A stretch of 55,867 nucleotides of DNA from an uncultured Nitrospina sp. GTDB lineage: Bacteria > Nitrospinota > Nitrospinia > Nitrospinales > VA-1. Position 1 is the stretch's first letter. Each line of letters opens with the position of its first letter. Shown here piece after piece: positions 1 through 7,971 of this stretch. Below the pieces are notes generated by a model. It did not search any database, was not told the DNA's origin, and saw only the letters and a list, made by a program, of their open reading frames with translations. Location of the stretch: contig CALAGQ010000075.1 of assembly GCA_937891765.1 (NCBI GenBank), positions 1-55,867 of the forward strand, given 5' to 3'. The position numbers and the translations under genes were made by a program.

Positions 1-1
1 C

Positions 2-76
2 ATGCATAATGTTGACTTGAAAATGATTCTGTCTGAAATTAACAGTGTAATAGATAACGAATTGAAATCTTCGTGA
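2..76 (+). CDS. Possible C-terminal end of a gene entering from the left
   Basis: A reading frame open from the left edge ends in TGA at 74-76 and gives about 24 residues with ordinary codon use, rich in Leu, Ile, Asn and Lys. It could be the tail of an upstream plus-strand gene or a chance frame. No family can be recognised. The next gene is on the opposite strand and converges on it. Confidence 0.25.
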   Translation: MHNVDLKMILSEINSVIDNELKSS

Positions 77-128
77 ATTGGATATTGTTAGGCAGTGGTT
101 AAAAAGCTTTTCAAATTACCCTCAAACC

Positions 129-959
129 CTATCCCAAGCGGCCTAGGAAAAAAGGATTGTGCTCTTTCTCTTGTCCCACTGTTGTGGCAGGTCCGTGGCC
201 GGGATGAAGGCCTGTGGCATCCGGCAGACGTAGTACCTTTTGTGTGATGGAATGAAACAGATCGTTCCAAGAGGAATTGGCGCGTCCCATAGATCCGGCA
301 AAAATCACATCTCCTGAAATTAAGGTTTGGTTTATTAGGTAAGAGACGCCACCGACGGTGTGCCCGGGCGTTTCCAGGCACCTAATTCGCAATTTACCCA
401 ATGCAATTTCATCCCCATCTCTAATGGTCTTGAAATTGCGGCTTCCTTTAGGCTTAGGTTCATTGTGGTCAATGTAAGTGGGACAATCGAAGGCGTTGTC
501 GAGTTCTCCCAGGCCGCCTGCGTGATCTGGGTGCGCATGGGTTAATAGAATCATTTTTGGGCGAACGCCCATCTCGTGGGCCTTATCGATGATCGTTTTC
601 GGGTTTGCCCCGGTATCCACCACCGCGGTTTCGCCCGTCGCATTACAACGCAGCAGAAAACAATTTACTGGATACTCCCCCATAAATACATTCAAGCAAA
701 TCAGGTCGAACTCAGGATCACGGGAGGGTTCTTGGGGTATCCATCGTTCCTGAGCAATATCAATCAGGGTAGGCCCATCTAAATCCAAAGCCTTTGCTAG
801 CTTTAACACAACCGAATCATCCGGTGTTAATTGATAATTTTCTATCTGCCGGATATCGTCTTCTGGTAGGCCTGTTTCTCGGACAAGGTCTTCTCTCGAC
901 CATGATTTGCCGTCCCGAGCCTTTTGTAAAATATCTCCCAATTCATCTTCGAGCGGCAT
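129..959 (-). CDS. HTH-domain metallo-beta-lactamase fold hydrolase
   Basis: A 276-residue protein with two parts. Residues 10-65 look like an XRE/Cro-type helix-turn-helix. Residues 85-276 are a metallo-beta-lactamase (glyoxalase II-like) fold with the zinc motif THAHPDH at 140-146, a later ETPGHT histidine, GDVIF and HPGHGPATT. The family hydrolyses thioesters and related bonds using two metals; the substrate here is unknown. I chose the ATG at 957-959 because an AAGGAG sequence lies about nine bases upstream; an in-frame upstream start would add 21 residues but lacks such a site. Transcription runs leftward, probably with the dehydrogenase gene upstream. The HTH could bind DNA or act only as a dimerisation module. 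MBL fold: sure; regulatory role: not. Confidence 0.85.
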   Translation of the reverse strand: MPLEDELGDILQKARDGKSWSREDLVRETGLPEDDIRQIENYQLTPDDSVVLKLAKALDLDGPTLIDIAQERWIPQEPSRDPEFDLICLNVFMGEYPVNCFLLRCNATGETAVVDTGANPKTIIDKAHEMGVRPKMILLTHAHPDHAGGLGELDNAFDCPTYIDHNEPKPKGSRNFKTIRDGDEIALGKLRIRCLETPGHTVGGVSYLINQTLISGDVIFAGSMGRANSSWNDLFHSITQKVLRLPDATGLHPGHGPATTVGQEKEHNPFFLGRLG

Positions 960-1025
960 TGCGTTCTTCTCCTTGAAAGGAACAGGTGTTTTATAATAAA
1001 TATAACCAGAATTAAAACTCACTCA

Positions 1026-1919
1026 CTATTTCATTCGTCCCTTAAATACCAATTCGGCTATAGCGGACTTGTCGAGTTCACCTTTCCCGGCTTTCACGAG
1101 ATGCTGGTATTGATCGAAAGTGGCCTGGGCCAACGGCAACTGTAATCCAGCTAGCTGTGCCAGATTGAGGGCGATTCCAGAATCCTTAGCCGCATGTGCG
1201 GCAGAGAAATAGCATTCATGATTTCGGTTTTGCATATCCTCACCGTCTGTTTCGAGAACGCGCGAAGCCGCACCCGTTTGGCCGAAAACCTCGCGAAGCA
1301 TTGCCAGATCCAGCCCGAGTGCATTCCCAAGGCCCAATCCCTCCGCTAATGCCGCGGTGTTGCAGTTCATGACCATATTGACCAATGCTTTGACCTTTGC
1401 CGCGTGACCGGCAGGACCAATATAAAGGAGCTTTGAACTCAGTGCATCAAGTATTGAATGAGCTTGTTCATAGGTCGACTCCTTTCCTCCACACATAAGG
1501 TAGAGTGTGCCCTCCCGCGCCTGTGTAATGCTACTGGCCATAAGAGCTTCGAGGTTGGTCCCTCCGTGCCGCTCGACGAGAGCCTCTACCTTGACGTGGA
1601 CTTCCGGGTTGATCGTAGCAAAGTTGATGAACAATCGGTCCTTTGCATGGGCGAGCAGGCTTGAGGCGTTTTCCTCCGCGAAGATCTCGTGCATCGCCGC
1701 ATCATCAGTCACCACCGTCAGCACGACATCGCTTAATTCAGCAACCCGGGCCGACGTAGTGGCCGCTTCGCAAGATAATTCCCGTGCTAACGATTCTGCG
1801 CCTGATGTATTGCGGTCATAGACAGCCGAGATGACATAACCCTTCTCCTTGAGAAGTTTGGCCATGTTGGCACCCATGCGACCGACCCCTACAAAACCAA
1901 TACGACTGTTTTCTGTCAT
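1026..1919 (-). CDS. NAD(P)-dependent beta-hydroxyacid dehydrogenase family protein
   Basis: A 297-residue protein of the 3-hydroxyisobutyrate / tartronate semialdehyde / glyoxylate reductase family. The Rossmann fingerprint G11-x-G13-x-x-G16 opens the NAD(P) domain. The substrate motif is replaced by an atypical LEALMASSITQAREGTL region, but the catalytic-lysine region KVKALVNMVMN near residue 171 is present. The all-helical C-terminal domain is complete. Start at 1919 with AAAGG upstream. Likely co-transcribed with the HTH-MBL gene 66 bases downstream. The family oxidises or reduces beta-hydroxyacids in the cytosol; the substrate cannot be assigned from sequence alone. Confidence 0.85.
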   Translation of the reverse strand: MTENSRIGFVGVGRMGANMAKLLKEKGYVISAVYDRNTSGAESLARELSCEAATTSARVAELSDVVLTVVTDDAAMHEIFAEENASSLLAHAKDRLFINFATINPEVHVKVEALVERHGGTNLEALMASSITQAREGTLYLMCGGKESTYEQAHSILDALSSKLLYIGPAGHAAKVKALVNMVMNCNTAALAEGLGLGNALGLDLAMLREVFGQTGAASRVLETDGEDMQNRNHECYFSAAHAAKDSGIALNLAQLAGLQLPLAQATFDQYQHLVKAGKGELDKSAIAELVFKGRMK

Positions 1920-2030
1920 CTATTTAACCTTTCTTTCTATCAGAAGCCTGGAGACTCAGTTTGGCACTATCTTCATGCTCAATCATTACTTACCTTTTAC
2001 CCCGTAGTGGGATTTTTTTAAATAAAAGAC

Positions 2031-2049
2031 TCTCTCATACTCGTGAGAG
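2031..2049. other. Small hairpin in mazG-dehydrogenase spacer
   Basis: CTCTCA and TGAGAG are separated by six bases, in the 190-base spacer between two leftward genes. A T7 run lies nearby at 2012-2018. This may be part of a weak terminator for mazG-side or upstream transcripts; orientation is unclear. Confidence 0.3.
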
Positions 2050-2084
2050 GTATAGAAGACTACAGTCAAAGGCGCAACAACACC

Positions 2085-2120
2085 TGTTAGCTTGACGAGC
2101 ATTGACCTGCTAGCCGCAGG
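2085..2120. repeat. Mosaic intergenic repeat, copy 1
   Basis: Holds module B (CTTGACGAGC-ATTG, 2091-2104) followed by module D (CTGCTAGCCGCAGG, 2107-2120). The same words occur at 11027-11047 (B) and 40982-41000 (D). Module D runs into the end of mazG, providing its TAG stop and last three codons. Confidence 0.6.
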
Positions 2121-2892
2121 ACTTGTCCTGCTTTGCGGCCTGCCAGTATTGTTCGAGTTCTTCCAACGGCGTGTCTTTAAGTTCTTTGCCTTTTTTGGCG
2201 ACTTGCTGTTCTATATATTGGAAGCGTTGGATGAATTTGTTGTTGGTGGTGCGCAGGGCTTCTTCGGCATCGATCTTTTTGAATTTGGCGATATTGACCA
2301 GCACGAATAGTATGTCACCCAGTTCCCCTTCGATGTCGGCTTCCTTTCCTGACAGCACGGCTTCTTTAAACTCGGCGACTTCTTCATCGAGTTTGTCGAA
2401 GACGGCGGTGATCTCATCCCAGTCGAACCCATGCTTGGCGGCCTTTTTCTGTAACTTTTGGGCGCGCAGGAGTCCGGGCAGGTGTTTCGGGACTCCATCC
2501 AGCACCGATTCACGGTGTGCGTTATTTTTTTCCTGCTTTTTAATTTCTTCCCACTGCGTGACCACTTCTTCTGGAGTTTCCAGGCTGCCTTCTTTAAAGA
2601 CATGCGGGTGACGGCGCACCATTTTTTCGCTGATGCATTGCACCACGTCCTGGATATTGAACTCGCCTCGGTTTTCAGAAATTTTTGCGTGAAAGAGAAT
2701 CTGGTAGAGCAGGTCTCCCAGTTCGTCCTTGATTTCTTCTGGATTATTGCCGTCGAGAGCTTCCAGTGTTTCGTAGACTTCTTCGACCAAATAAGGTTTC
2801 AGGCTTTCGCGGGTTTGGACTTTGTCCCAGGGGCAGCCGTTTTCACTCATCAGGGTGTCGACAATATCGGTCAGCTTTTTAAAATCGGTCAT
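2110..2892 (-). CDS. mazG: Nucleoside triphosphate pyrophosphohydrolase MazG
   Basis: A 260-residue protein of usual MazG length that hydrolyses (d)NTPs to monophosphate and pyrophosphate, cleaning aberrant nucleotides from the pool. It has two tandem MazG domains: the first around residues 20-110 with the EEVYETLEAL and KDELGDLLYQILFHA metal-binding helices, the second around 150-245 with DKLDEEVAEFKEAV and EGELGDILFVLVNIA. The N-terminal CPWDKVQT motif is typical. It begins five bases after the hemW stop, so the two are probably one leftward operon. The last codons overlap a repeat module, so the tail is probably not conserved. Confidence 0.95.
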   Translation of the reverse strand: MTDFKKLTDIVDTLMSENGCPWDKVQTRESLKPYLVEEVYETLEALDGNNPEEIKDELGDLLYQILFHAKISENRGEFNIQDVVQCISEKMVRRHPHVFKEGSLETPEEVVTQWEEIKKQEKNNAHRESVLDGVPKHLPGLLRAQKLQKKAAKHGFDWDEITAVFDKLDEEVAEFKEAVLSGKEADIEGELGDILFVLVNIAKFKKIDAEEALRTTNNKFIQRFQYIEQQVAKKGKELKDTPLEELEQYWQAAKQDKSCG

Positions 2893-2897
2893 TTTTA

Positions 2898-4034
2898 TCA
2901 GGCCATGAATTTTAAGATGACTGAGTCGGCGAGGGTGAGTCCTTTGCGCGACAGAGCCATGTGGTTTTGGTTGAGAGTGATCAGCCCTTCGTTGAGTAGC
3001 GGATCGATCACTTTGCCGTAGACATTTTTAAATGAAATTTGAAAGCGATTTTCGAAATCTTCAATGGCGATGCCTTTGAGACGACGAAGGCCGAGCATAA
3101 TGGTTTCGCCCATGGCGTGCAGTAGTTCGAGTTTTTCGGTGGACTCGACCGCCGAACCTTCGGCTTGCACTTCACGGATGTAGCGGGAAGGTTGGTTGGT
3201 GTTCTTGAACCGTTCTCCGTTTAAATAAGAGGAGGCCCCGGCGCCGAGGCCGAGATATTCGCCGTTGTCCCAATAATTGAGGTTGTGTCGGCTCTCGTAT
3301 CCGGGCCGAGCATAATTGGAGATTTCATATTGTTCGTAACCGGCCGATTGCAAAATTTCAATCGTGTCCTGAAACATTTCCAGTTGGATTTCTTCATGGG
3401 GCAGATTGAGAAGACCGCGCTCTTGCAATTTGAAGAAGGAAGTTGCTGGCTCAATGGTCAAGCTGTAGGCAGAAATGTGATCGGGTTTCTTTGCCAGTGC
3501 TTGCTGTAAATGCGATTGCCATTTTTCAGGGGACTGACCGGGCAGGCCGAACATTAAATCGAGCGAGAGGTTATCGAATCCGGCCAGACGTGCGCGCTCG
3601 ATGGTGGTGTGGATTTCTTCTTCGTTATGGACACGTTCCAGAAGTTTCAATTCATCAGCATCAAAAGATTGCACCCCTATGCTGATGCGATTGAATCCGG
3701 AAAAGCGGATCTGTGCGAGAGTTTCTTGTTTAATGGTTGCCGGGTTGGCCTCGATGGTGATTTCGCAATCGGAATTGAGATTGAAATGGTTTTTCACCCT
3801 GTCGAGAATTTTATCCAGGCTGGCTGGCGGCAGAAGGGTGGGAGTGCCCCCGCCGAAAAATACGGTGGAGACGGATTTGCCAGCCAGTCGCGGCGCATAG
3901 TGGTCGATCTCTGACAACAGGGCCGAAACATAAACTTCCGCTTCCTCCCGGTTTTCAGGGTGGGAATTGAAATCGCAGTAGCCGCATTTGTGCAGGCAGT
4001 ATGGAATGTGGAGGTAGATTCCTAAAAAGTTCAT
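2898..4034 (-). CDS. hemW: Radical SAM heme chaperone HemW-like protein
   Basis: A 378-residue radical SAM protein. The [4Fe-4S]-SAM cysteines are C13-x3-C17-x2-C20, near the N terminus. The following GGGTPTLL motif, ISIGVQSFD and the C-terminal HemW extension (residues about 290-378) are present. HemW is known as a heme-binding chaperone that inserts heme into respiratory proteins; older annotation calls it oxygen-independent coproporphyrinogen III oxidase. HemN itself has a fourth cysteine motif (CxxxCxxCxC) that is missing here, so HemW is preferred. No clear Shine-Dalgarno precedes the ATG at 4034. It is divergent from era. Confidence 0.9.
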   Translation of the reverse strand: MNFLGIYLHIPYCLHKCGYCDFNSHPENREEAEVYVSALLSEIDHYAPRLAGKSVSTVFFGGGTPTLLPPASLDKILDRVKNHFNLNSDCEITIEANPATIKQETLAQIRFSGFNRISIGVQSFDADELKLLERVHNEEEIHTTIERARLAGFDNLSLDLMFGLPGQSPEKWQSHLQQALAKKPDHISAYSLTIEPATSFFKLQERGLLNLPHEEIQLEMFQDTIEILQSAGYEQYEISNYARPGYESRHNLNYWDNGEYLGLGAGASSYLNGERFKNTNQPSRYIREVQAEGSAVESTEKLELLHAMGETIMLGLRRLKGIAIEDFENRFQISFKNVYGKVIDPLLNEGLITLNQNHMALSRKGLTLADSVILKFMA

Positions 4035-4154
4035 GGTATGATTAGCGAACGATACGAAAAGGTTTTAAATCCATTTTTAACCAATTTTAGCTTACAGCGT
4101 GGATTTATTGCGAATTTTATTGAACTTCAACCCAATCACAACTGACAGATAACT

Positions 4155-5057
4155 ATGACAGACCCTTTTAAATCGGGTTATGCCAGCATCGTTGGCAGGC
4201 CCAATGTAGGGAAATCCACACTTTTAAACCGTTTAATGGCACAAAAAGTGGCGGTGACTTCCAACCGGCCGCAGACCACTCGGAATAAAATTACCGGTGT
4301 TTTACATCTTCCCGGTGCCCAGATCATCTTAGTGGATACACCGGGAATTCATCAGTCTGACCGGGTCCTGAACGAAATGATGGTGCGAGCCAGTGTCAGC
4401 ACTTTCTCGGATGTGGACCTGATTCTGGTCATGCTGTCAGCAGAAGACGGATTTTGCGCAGATGATGAATTTGTTTTGAATTCTATGCGAGGCGTTAAAA
4501 CAAAAAAAGTTCTGGTGATCAATAAGATTGATCTGGTTGACAAGTCTATTCTTCTCGCGTTGATTGCTGAGATGAATCAGAAGGCGTTGTTTGAGGAGAT
4601 TATTCCCGTATCAGCGTTGAAGGAAGATGGGCTGGACCAGCTAAAAAGCCTGATCCTGAATTACCTGCCTGAAGGACCGGAATACTTCCCCAAAGATATG
4701 GTGACGGATTGTCCGGAAACCTTCCTTTTTGGTGAGATCATTCGCGAAAAAATTTTAAAGCTCACCCGGTTCGAGGTGCCGCATGCGGTAGCGGTGGTGG
4801 TGGAAGACATGTATGAGCAGAACAACGGTGTGGTGCAGATCGACGGCGTTATCTATACCGAGAAGGACTCGCAGAAAAAAATATTAATTGGCGAGGGGGG
4901 AAGCATGTTAAAAAATATCGGACGGCAGGCGCGTCAGGAACTGGAAAAACGCCTGGGTGCCAAAGTGTATTTGAAGCTGTTTGTTAAAGTCAAAGCCAAC
5001 TGGAGAGACCAGAAGCAAACCATAAAGGAGTTTGGCTATAGCCATGATTCATTTTAA
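4155..5057 (+). CDS. era: GTPase Era
   Basis: A 300-residue protein of normal Era length. G1 is GRPNVGKST at 14-22, G2 around the NKITGV segment, G3 is DTPG and G4 is NKID. A C-terminal KH domain (about 205-295) contains the GEGGSMLKNIG signature. Era binds the 3' end of 16S rRNA and helps 30S subunit maturation at the inner membrane face. Its last 14 bases overlap the start of map, which points to translational coupling. Confidence 0.97.
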   Translation: MTDPFKSGYASIVGRPNVGKSTLLNRLMAQKVAVTSNRPQTTRNKITGVLHLPGAQIILVDTPGIHQSDRVLNEMMVRASVSTFSDVDLILVMLSAEDGFCADDEFVLNSMRGVKTKKVLVINKIDLVDKSILLALIAEMNQKALFEEIIPVSALKEDGLDQLKSLILNYLPEGPEYFPKDMVTDCPETFLFGEIIREKILKLTRFEVPHAVAVVVEDMYEQNNGVVQIDGVIYTEKDSQKKILIGEGGSMLKNIGRQARQELEKRLGAKVYLKLFVKVKANWRDQKQTIKEFGYSHDSF

Positions 5058-5808
5058 AACCGATGAAGAAATAAACATCATGAAGGAAAGCTGTCAGCTT
5101 GCGGCAGAAGTCCTCATCATGATTGAGCCTTATGTGAAAGCCGGGGTCACCACCGAGAGGCTGGATCAGATTTGTCACGATTATATCGTGTCCCACGGGG
5201 CGATTCCCTCGCCGCTGAACTACCGCGGGTTTCCCAAAAGTATTTGCTCTTCGGTCAACGAAGAGATTTGTCACGGTATTCCCTCCAGCCGGAAACTGCG
5301 TAATGGAGATATTGTCAATCTGGATATCACCACTTACTTGAAAGGCTTTCATGGGGATACCAGTCGCACATTTTTTGTTGGTGCACCTCGTAAACAAGCG
5401 GAAAAACTGGTGGAAGTTTGTAAGGAAGCCCTGCAGAAAGGTATTGAGTGCGTCAAGCCCGGCGCCCGGCTGGGTGATATTGGCGCGACAATCCAGCAAC
5501 TCGCCGAAGGCCACGGCTATTCTGTGGTGCGCGAGTTCTGCGGACATGGCATCGGGAGTAATTTTCATGAAGAACCGCAGATTCTGCATTACGGAAATTT
5601 TGGTGAGGGCTTGGAAATCAAAAAAGGCATGGTGTTCACCATCGAACCCATGCTCAATATGGGCAAACCAGATTTAAAAATCCTTTCCGATAAGTGGACA
5701 GCTGTGACTCAGGATGGAAATCTCTCGGCACAGTTTGAGCATACGCTTTGTGTCACCGATACTGGTGTGGAAGTCATGACCCGCCTTGATGGCCGTACCC
5801 AGTTTTGA
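5044..5808 (+). CDS. map: Methionine aminopeptidase, type I
   Basis: A 254-residue enzyme that removes the N-terminal methionine from nascent proteins. The five metal ligands are visible: Asp in NLDITTY, Asp in GDTSRTF, His in CGHGIG, Glu in TIEPM and Glu in FEHTL. An AAAGGAG lies at 5024-5030. The ATG at 5044 is preferred over the TTG at 5032, which is too close to that site. The gene overlaps era by 14 bases. Unlike the SecA-type zinc-finger Map, it has no N-terminal extension. Confidence 0.95.
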   Translation: MIHFKTDEEINIMKESCQLAAEVLIMIEPYVKAGVTTERLDQICHDYIVSHGAIPSPLNYRGFPKSICSSVNEEICHGIPSSRKLRNGDIVNLDITTYLKGFHGDTSRTFFVGAPRKQAEKLVEVCKEALQKGIECVKPGARLGDIGATIQQLAEGHGYSVVREFCGHGIGSNFHEEPQILHYGNFGEGLEIKKGMVFTIEPMLNMGKPDLKILSDKWTAVTQDGNLSAQFEHTLCVTDTGVEVMTRLDGRTQF

Positions 5809-6032
5809 AAAACGATTTACGATCGTCGCTTTGAAAAAAAAGTTTTAAATTCCTCCTGCCAGTTGTTGATAGCTTGTCTCAATTAACAATTCCTAGAATT
5901 AGTTTTTGCTCTGAGACCCTTGGTTTCATGCGACAAAATCCCACATAGTTACTTTAAATTTTCAGATATAAAAATTAGTTGATAGGAGTTCTCATTCTTA
6001 TAAATATTCGTAACTTACTATAAATAAAAGAA

Positions 6033-6060
6033 TTGACTTGTATTTTGAGTCTGGTATTTT
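6033..6060 (+). promoter_or_regulatory. Sigma-70-like promoter of bfr
   Basis: TTGACT at 6033-6038, a 16-base spacer and TATTTT at 6055-6060, in the 304-base AT-rich spacer between map and bfr. The rest of that spacer shows no gene or strong structure, and no good Fur box was seen. Confidence 0.5.
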
Positions 6061-6112
6061 TTGTGCGAAAGAGAATTTTACTAAAGATAGTTAAACATTA
6101 GGGAGGGGTTCG

Positions 6113-6592
6113 ATGAAGGGTGATAAAGCGGTGCTCAGCGCATTAAACGATGTGTTGATGGCGGAACTGACGGCCATCAATATTTATTACATCCATTATA
6201 AAATGCAGGTGGATTGGGGTTATGAAAAGTTGGCGGCGCATGCCCGGGAAGAGTCTATGGGAGAGATGAAACACGCTGATATGATGATTGAGCGGCTCCT
6301 TTTTCTAGAGGGAGTTCCAAATATGCAGAAATACGATACGGTCCTTGTTGGTGATAATGTGGAAGCACAATTGAAGAACCAATATAAAATTGAGCTAGCA
6401 CATGTAACTCGTCTCAGAAAACATATTAAAACGTGTATGGACAAAACTGATTTTGGCAGCAAAGAAATCCTCGATGGCATCCTGGAAGATACGGAGGAAA
6501 GCGTGGACTGGATAGAAACCCAGTTTAACCTCATTAAGGATATTGGCATCCAGAACTACCTGTCTGAGCACATGAGTAAGGATAATAATTAA
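6113..6592 (+). CDS. bfr: Bacterioferritin with degenerate ferroxidase site
   Basis: A 159-residue bacterioferritin with the length and residue numbering of the E. coli protein. The heme ligand M52 is present in EMKHAD, as are E18, Y25, E51, H54 and E94. The last helix reads D126-T127-E128-E129-S130-V-D-W, so E127 and H130, both ferroxidase ligands in E. coli Bfr, are Thr and Ser. It should therefore assemble a heme-bearing 24-mer iron store but may oxidise iron poorly alone, or work as a partner of another ferritin outside the window. An AGGGAGGGG ribosome site precedes the ATG. It converges on the fur gene, overlapping its end by four bases. Confidence 0.93.
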   Translation: MKGDKAVLSALNDVLMAELTAINIYYIHYKMQVDWGYEKLAAHAREESMGEMKHADMMIERLLFLEGVPNMQKYDTVLVGDNVEAQLKNQYKIELAHVTRLRKHIKTCMDKTDFGSKEILDGILEDTEESVDWIETQFNLIKDIGIQNYLSEHMSKDNN

Positions 6593-7110
6593 AAGCGAGT
6601 TGTTTGTTGTAGGGTTCCCTGTTTCAATCTGTAAGAAGATTGGAGCAGGGTTTTTTTTGAGAGGTGCCAGGCGGAGTCACCACTTTTCTCGCAGTTTTTG
6701 CAAATGCCCAACAACTCCATTCTGTGACTCTTCAAAGTGAAGCCATAACTTTCGCAAATTTCGATTTGATACTTCTCGATAAGAGGGTGCTCGAATTCGA
6801 CGGTTTCTTCGCAACGCGTACAGATCAAGTGGTCATGATGCCGGACATGAAACATGCGTTCGTAAGTTTTCTTGCCGTTCTGAAAAGAATGCGCTTCCAC
6901 CAGTCCGCAATCGATCAATAGTTTTAAGGTGCGATACAAGGTCGCGATACCTATCGAGGGATCCTGCGCGCAAATCTTTTCATGCAGCGTCTCGATTTGA
7001 ACATGCCCGTCGAAGCATAAAAAAATATCCAGTATCATTTTTCTTAGCGGAGTCCAACGCAACTTTTGCTGCCGCAGAAAATCCTTGAAGAGGTCAAATT
7101 CGTTTATCAT
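6589..7110 (-). CDS. fur: Fur-family ferric uptake regulator
   Basis: A 173-residue metal-responsive repressor. The winged helix is in residues 1-85 (QKLRWTPLRKMILDIF and IGIATLYRTLKLL), followed by the dimerisation and metal domain with HHDHLICTRC and LLGICKNC, giving two CxxC zinc sites. Family members repress iron genes when loaded with Fe2+. Several Fur-box-like palindromes lie upstream and in the next genes, supporting Fur over Zur or PerR, although PerR cannot be fully excluded. The protein is longer than usual: about 30 residues after the second CxxC are encoded by DNA that also forms the bfr terminator, so the tail is probably not functional. Confidence 0.88.
   Translation of the reverse strand: MINEFDLFKDFLRQQKLRWTPLRKMILDIFLCFDGHVQIETLHEKICAQDPSIGIATLYRTLKLLIDCGLVEAHSFQNGKKTYERMFHVRHHDHLICTRCEETVEFEHPLIEKYQIEICESYGFTLKSHRMELLGICKNCEKSGDSAWHLSKKTLLQSSYRLKQGTLQQTTRF
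6617..6658 (+). terminator. Rho-independent terminator of bfr
   Basis: Hairpin with arms CCCTG/CAGGG and CAATCT/AGATTG around a short loop, followed by eight T at 6651-6658. It lies wholly inside the 3' coding end of the convergent fur gene, where its A/T run encodes part of the Fur tail. Confidence 0.75.
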
Positions 7111-7119
7111 TTTTATTAT

Positions 7120-7134
7120 TGAGAAAGATTATCA
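7120..7134. promoter_or_regulatory. Fur-box-like palindrome upstream of fur
   Basis: TGAGAAAGATTATCA matches the 7-1-7 core TGATAATnATTATCA at all but two positions. It sits ten bases upstream of the fur start and could allow autoregulation. Confidence 0.45.
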
Positions 7135-7256
7135 AAGTCATTTAATTGGGATAAAGCTATAATAAAAGCAAATAAAATTCAACCCCATCATGGGAAATAG
7201 TTTTAACTTGTTGCATATAAAGGGTTTAATATTTTAAATAAATAAATAGAAAAGTG

Positions 7257-7285
7257 TTGACAGGCGGAGGTTCGTGTATTATATT
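7257..7285 (+). promoter_or_regulatory. Strong sigma-70-like promoter of the ferredoxin gene
   Basis: TTGACA at 7257-7262, a 17-base spacer and TATATT at 7280-7285. The Fur box at 7283-7301 overlaps the -10 end and start site, the usual repressor arrangement. Confidence 0.75.
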
Positions 7286-7301
7286 GATAATCGTTATCAA
7301 T
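7283..7301. promoter_or_regulatory. Fur box
   Basis: ATTGATAATCGTTATCAAT is a 19-bp near-perfect palindrome. The core TGATAATCGTTATCA differs from the 7-1-7 consensus at one position. It covers the promoter start region of the ferredoxin gene. Confidence 0.8.
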
Positions 7302-7318
7302 ATTAAAGAGGCAGGCCA

Positions 7319-7585
7319 ATGCGAGAACAGCATGTGAAAATTTGTAAGGGACCGGGGTGTAAAGCCTGGTCGTCTGACCGGATTGCCCGCGAGCTGATGG
7401 AAATTCGGGATGCCTTGGATTTGAATGAAATCCGTGTCTGCCGCGTCCCTTGCATGAAAGTTTGTGGCGGTGGCGCTTCGGTTCGCGTTAATTCAGCAAG
7501 TAAAATTGTAAAGTTGAAGGGAGCCGAAGAAGTATTGGGCGCACTGGGTATTAATGAAGCGGCGGTTGTTGCTCAAATGACGTAG
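7319..7585 (+). CDS. Thioredoxin-like (2Fe-2S) ferredoxin, Fur-controlled
   Basis: An 88-residue protein like the small thioredoxin-fold [2Fe-2S] ferredoxins related to the 24-kDa NuoE subunit. C9 and C14 (CKGPGC) and C41 and C45 (CRVPC), with an extra C49, match the cluster ligand pattern. These proteins carry single electrons in the cytosol; the partner is unknown. An AAGAGG ribosome site precedes the ATG. Its promoter overlaps a Fur box, so it should be made under iron limitation, which is unusual for an iron-sulfur protein and suggests a role in iron mobilisation or cluster handling (inference). Confidence 0.75.
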   Translation: MREQHVKICKGPGCKAWSSDRIARELMEIRDALDLNEIRVCRVPCMKVCGGGASVRVNSASKIVKLKGAEEVLGALGINEAAVVAQMT

Positions 7586-7613
7586 GGCAAAAAAATTTAT
7601 CTTTTTATATTTT

Positions 7614-7628
7614 GAGAATAGTTATCAA
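7614..7628. promoter_or_regulatory. Fur-box-like palindrome upstream of DUF2325 gene
   Basis: TGAGAATAGTTATCA, with two mismatches to the 7-1-7 core, 50 bases before the next gene. It lies in the 92-base spacer between the ferredoxin and DUF2325 genes. Confidence 0.5.
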
Positions 7629-7677
7629 AGTATTAGTTTATTTTTTTATCGGGTTCTTAACGAAAGGAGCAGGGTTT

Positions 7678-7962
7678 ATGAGTGTTGCGATTGTGGGTGG
7701 GTTAGATCGATTGAGAAGGTCCTATGAGAAGAAATGCAAGGACATGGGGTATCAGGGCAAAGTGTTCAGCCGGCGAATCCCTAATCTAGCTAATAGAATG
7801 ACGGGCGTTAATGGAATTATCATTTTCACCGGCACGGTGGCTCACCCTATGGTTGAAGAAGCAACCCGGGTTGCGAGGATGCGGGGCATACCTCTTGAGC
7901 GTAGCCATTCCAGTAGTGTTTCGGCTTTAAAACGTTGCCTGGAAGATTTTTTCAGAAAGTGA
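7678..7962 (+). CDS. DUF2325 domain protein
   Basis: A 94-residue protein that is almost entirely one DUF2325 domain: the N-terminal SVAIVGGLDRLRRSYEKKC strand-helix, the central GIIIFTGTVAHPMVEEATR motif and the C-terminal SSVSALKRCL. The molecular role of the family is not known. The ATG at 7678 is chosen because AAAGGAG lies just upstream; a TTG at 7612 would add a membrane-like leader but falls inside a Fur-box-like sequence. The context implies iron-regulated expression. Confidence 0.75.
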   Translation: MSVAIVGGLDRLRRSYEKKCKDMGYQGKVFSRRIPNLANRMTGVNGIIIFTGTVAHPMVEEATRVARMRGIPLERSHSSSVSALKRCLEDFFRK

Positions 7963-7971
7963 GGTGAGAGT

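Noticed and set aside
2458..3021. 187-codon plus-strand frame opposite mazG and hemW
   Set aside because: Antisense to two conserved enzymes; no start signal.
2898..4034. hemW as oxygen-independent coproporphyrinogen oxidase HemN
   Set aside because: The CxxxCxxC motif lacks the extra Cys of HemN (CxxxCxxCxC), and length and C terminus fit HemW.
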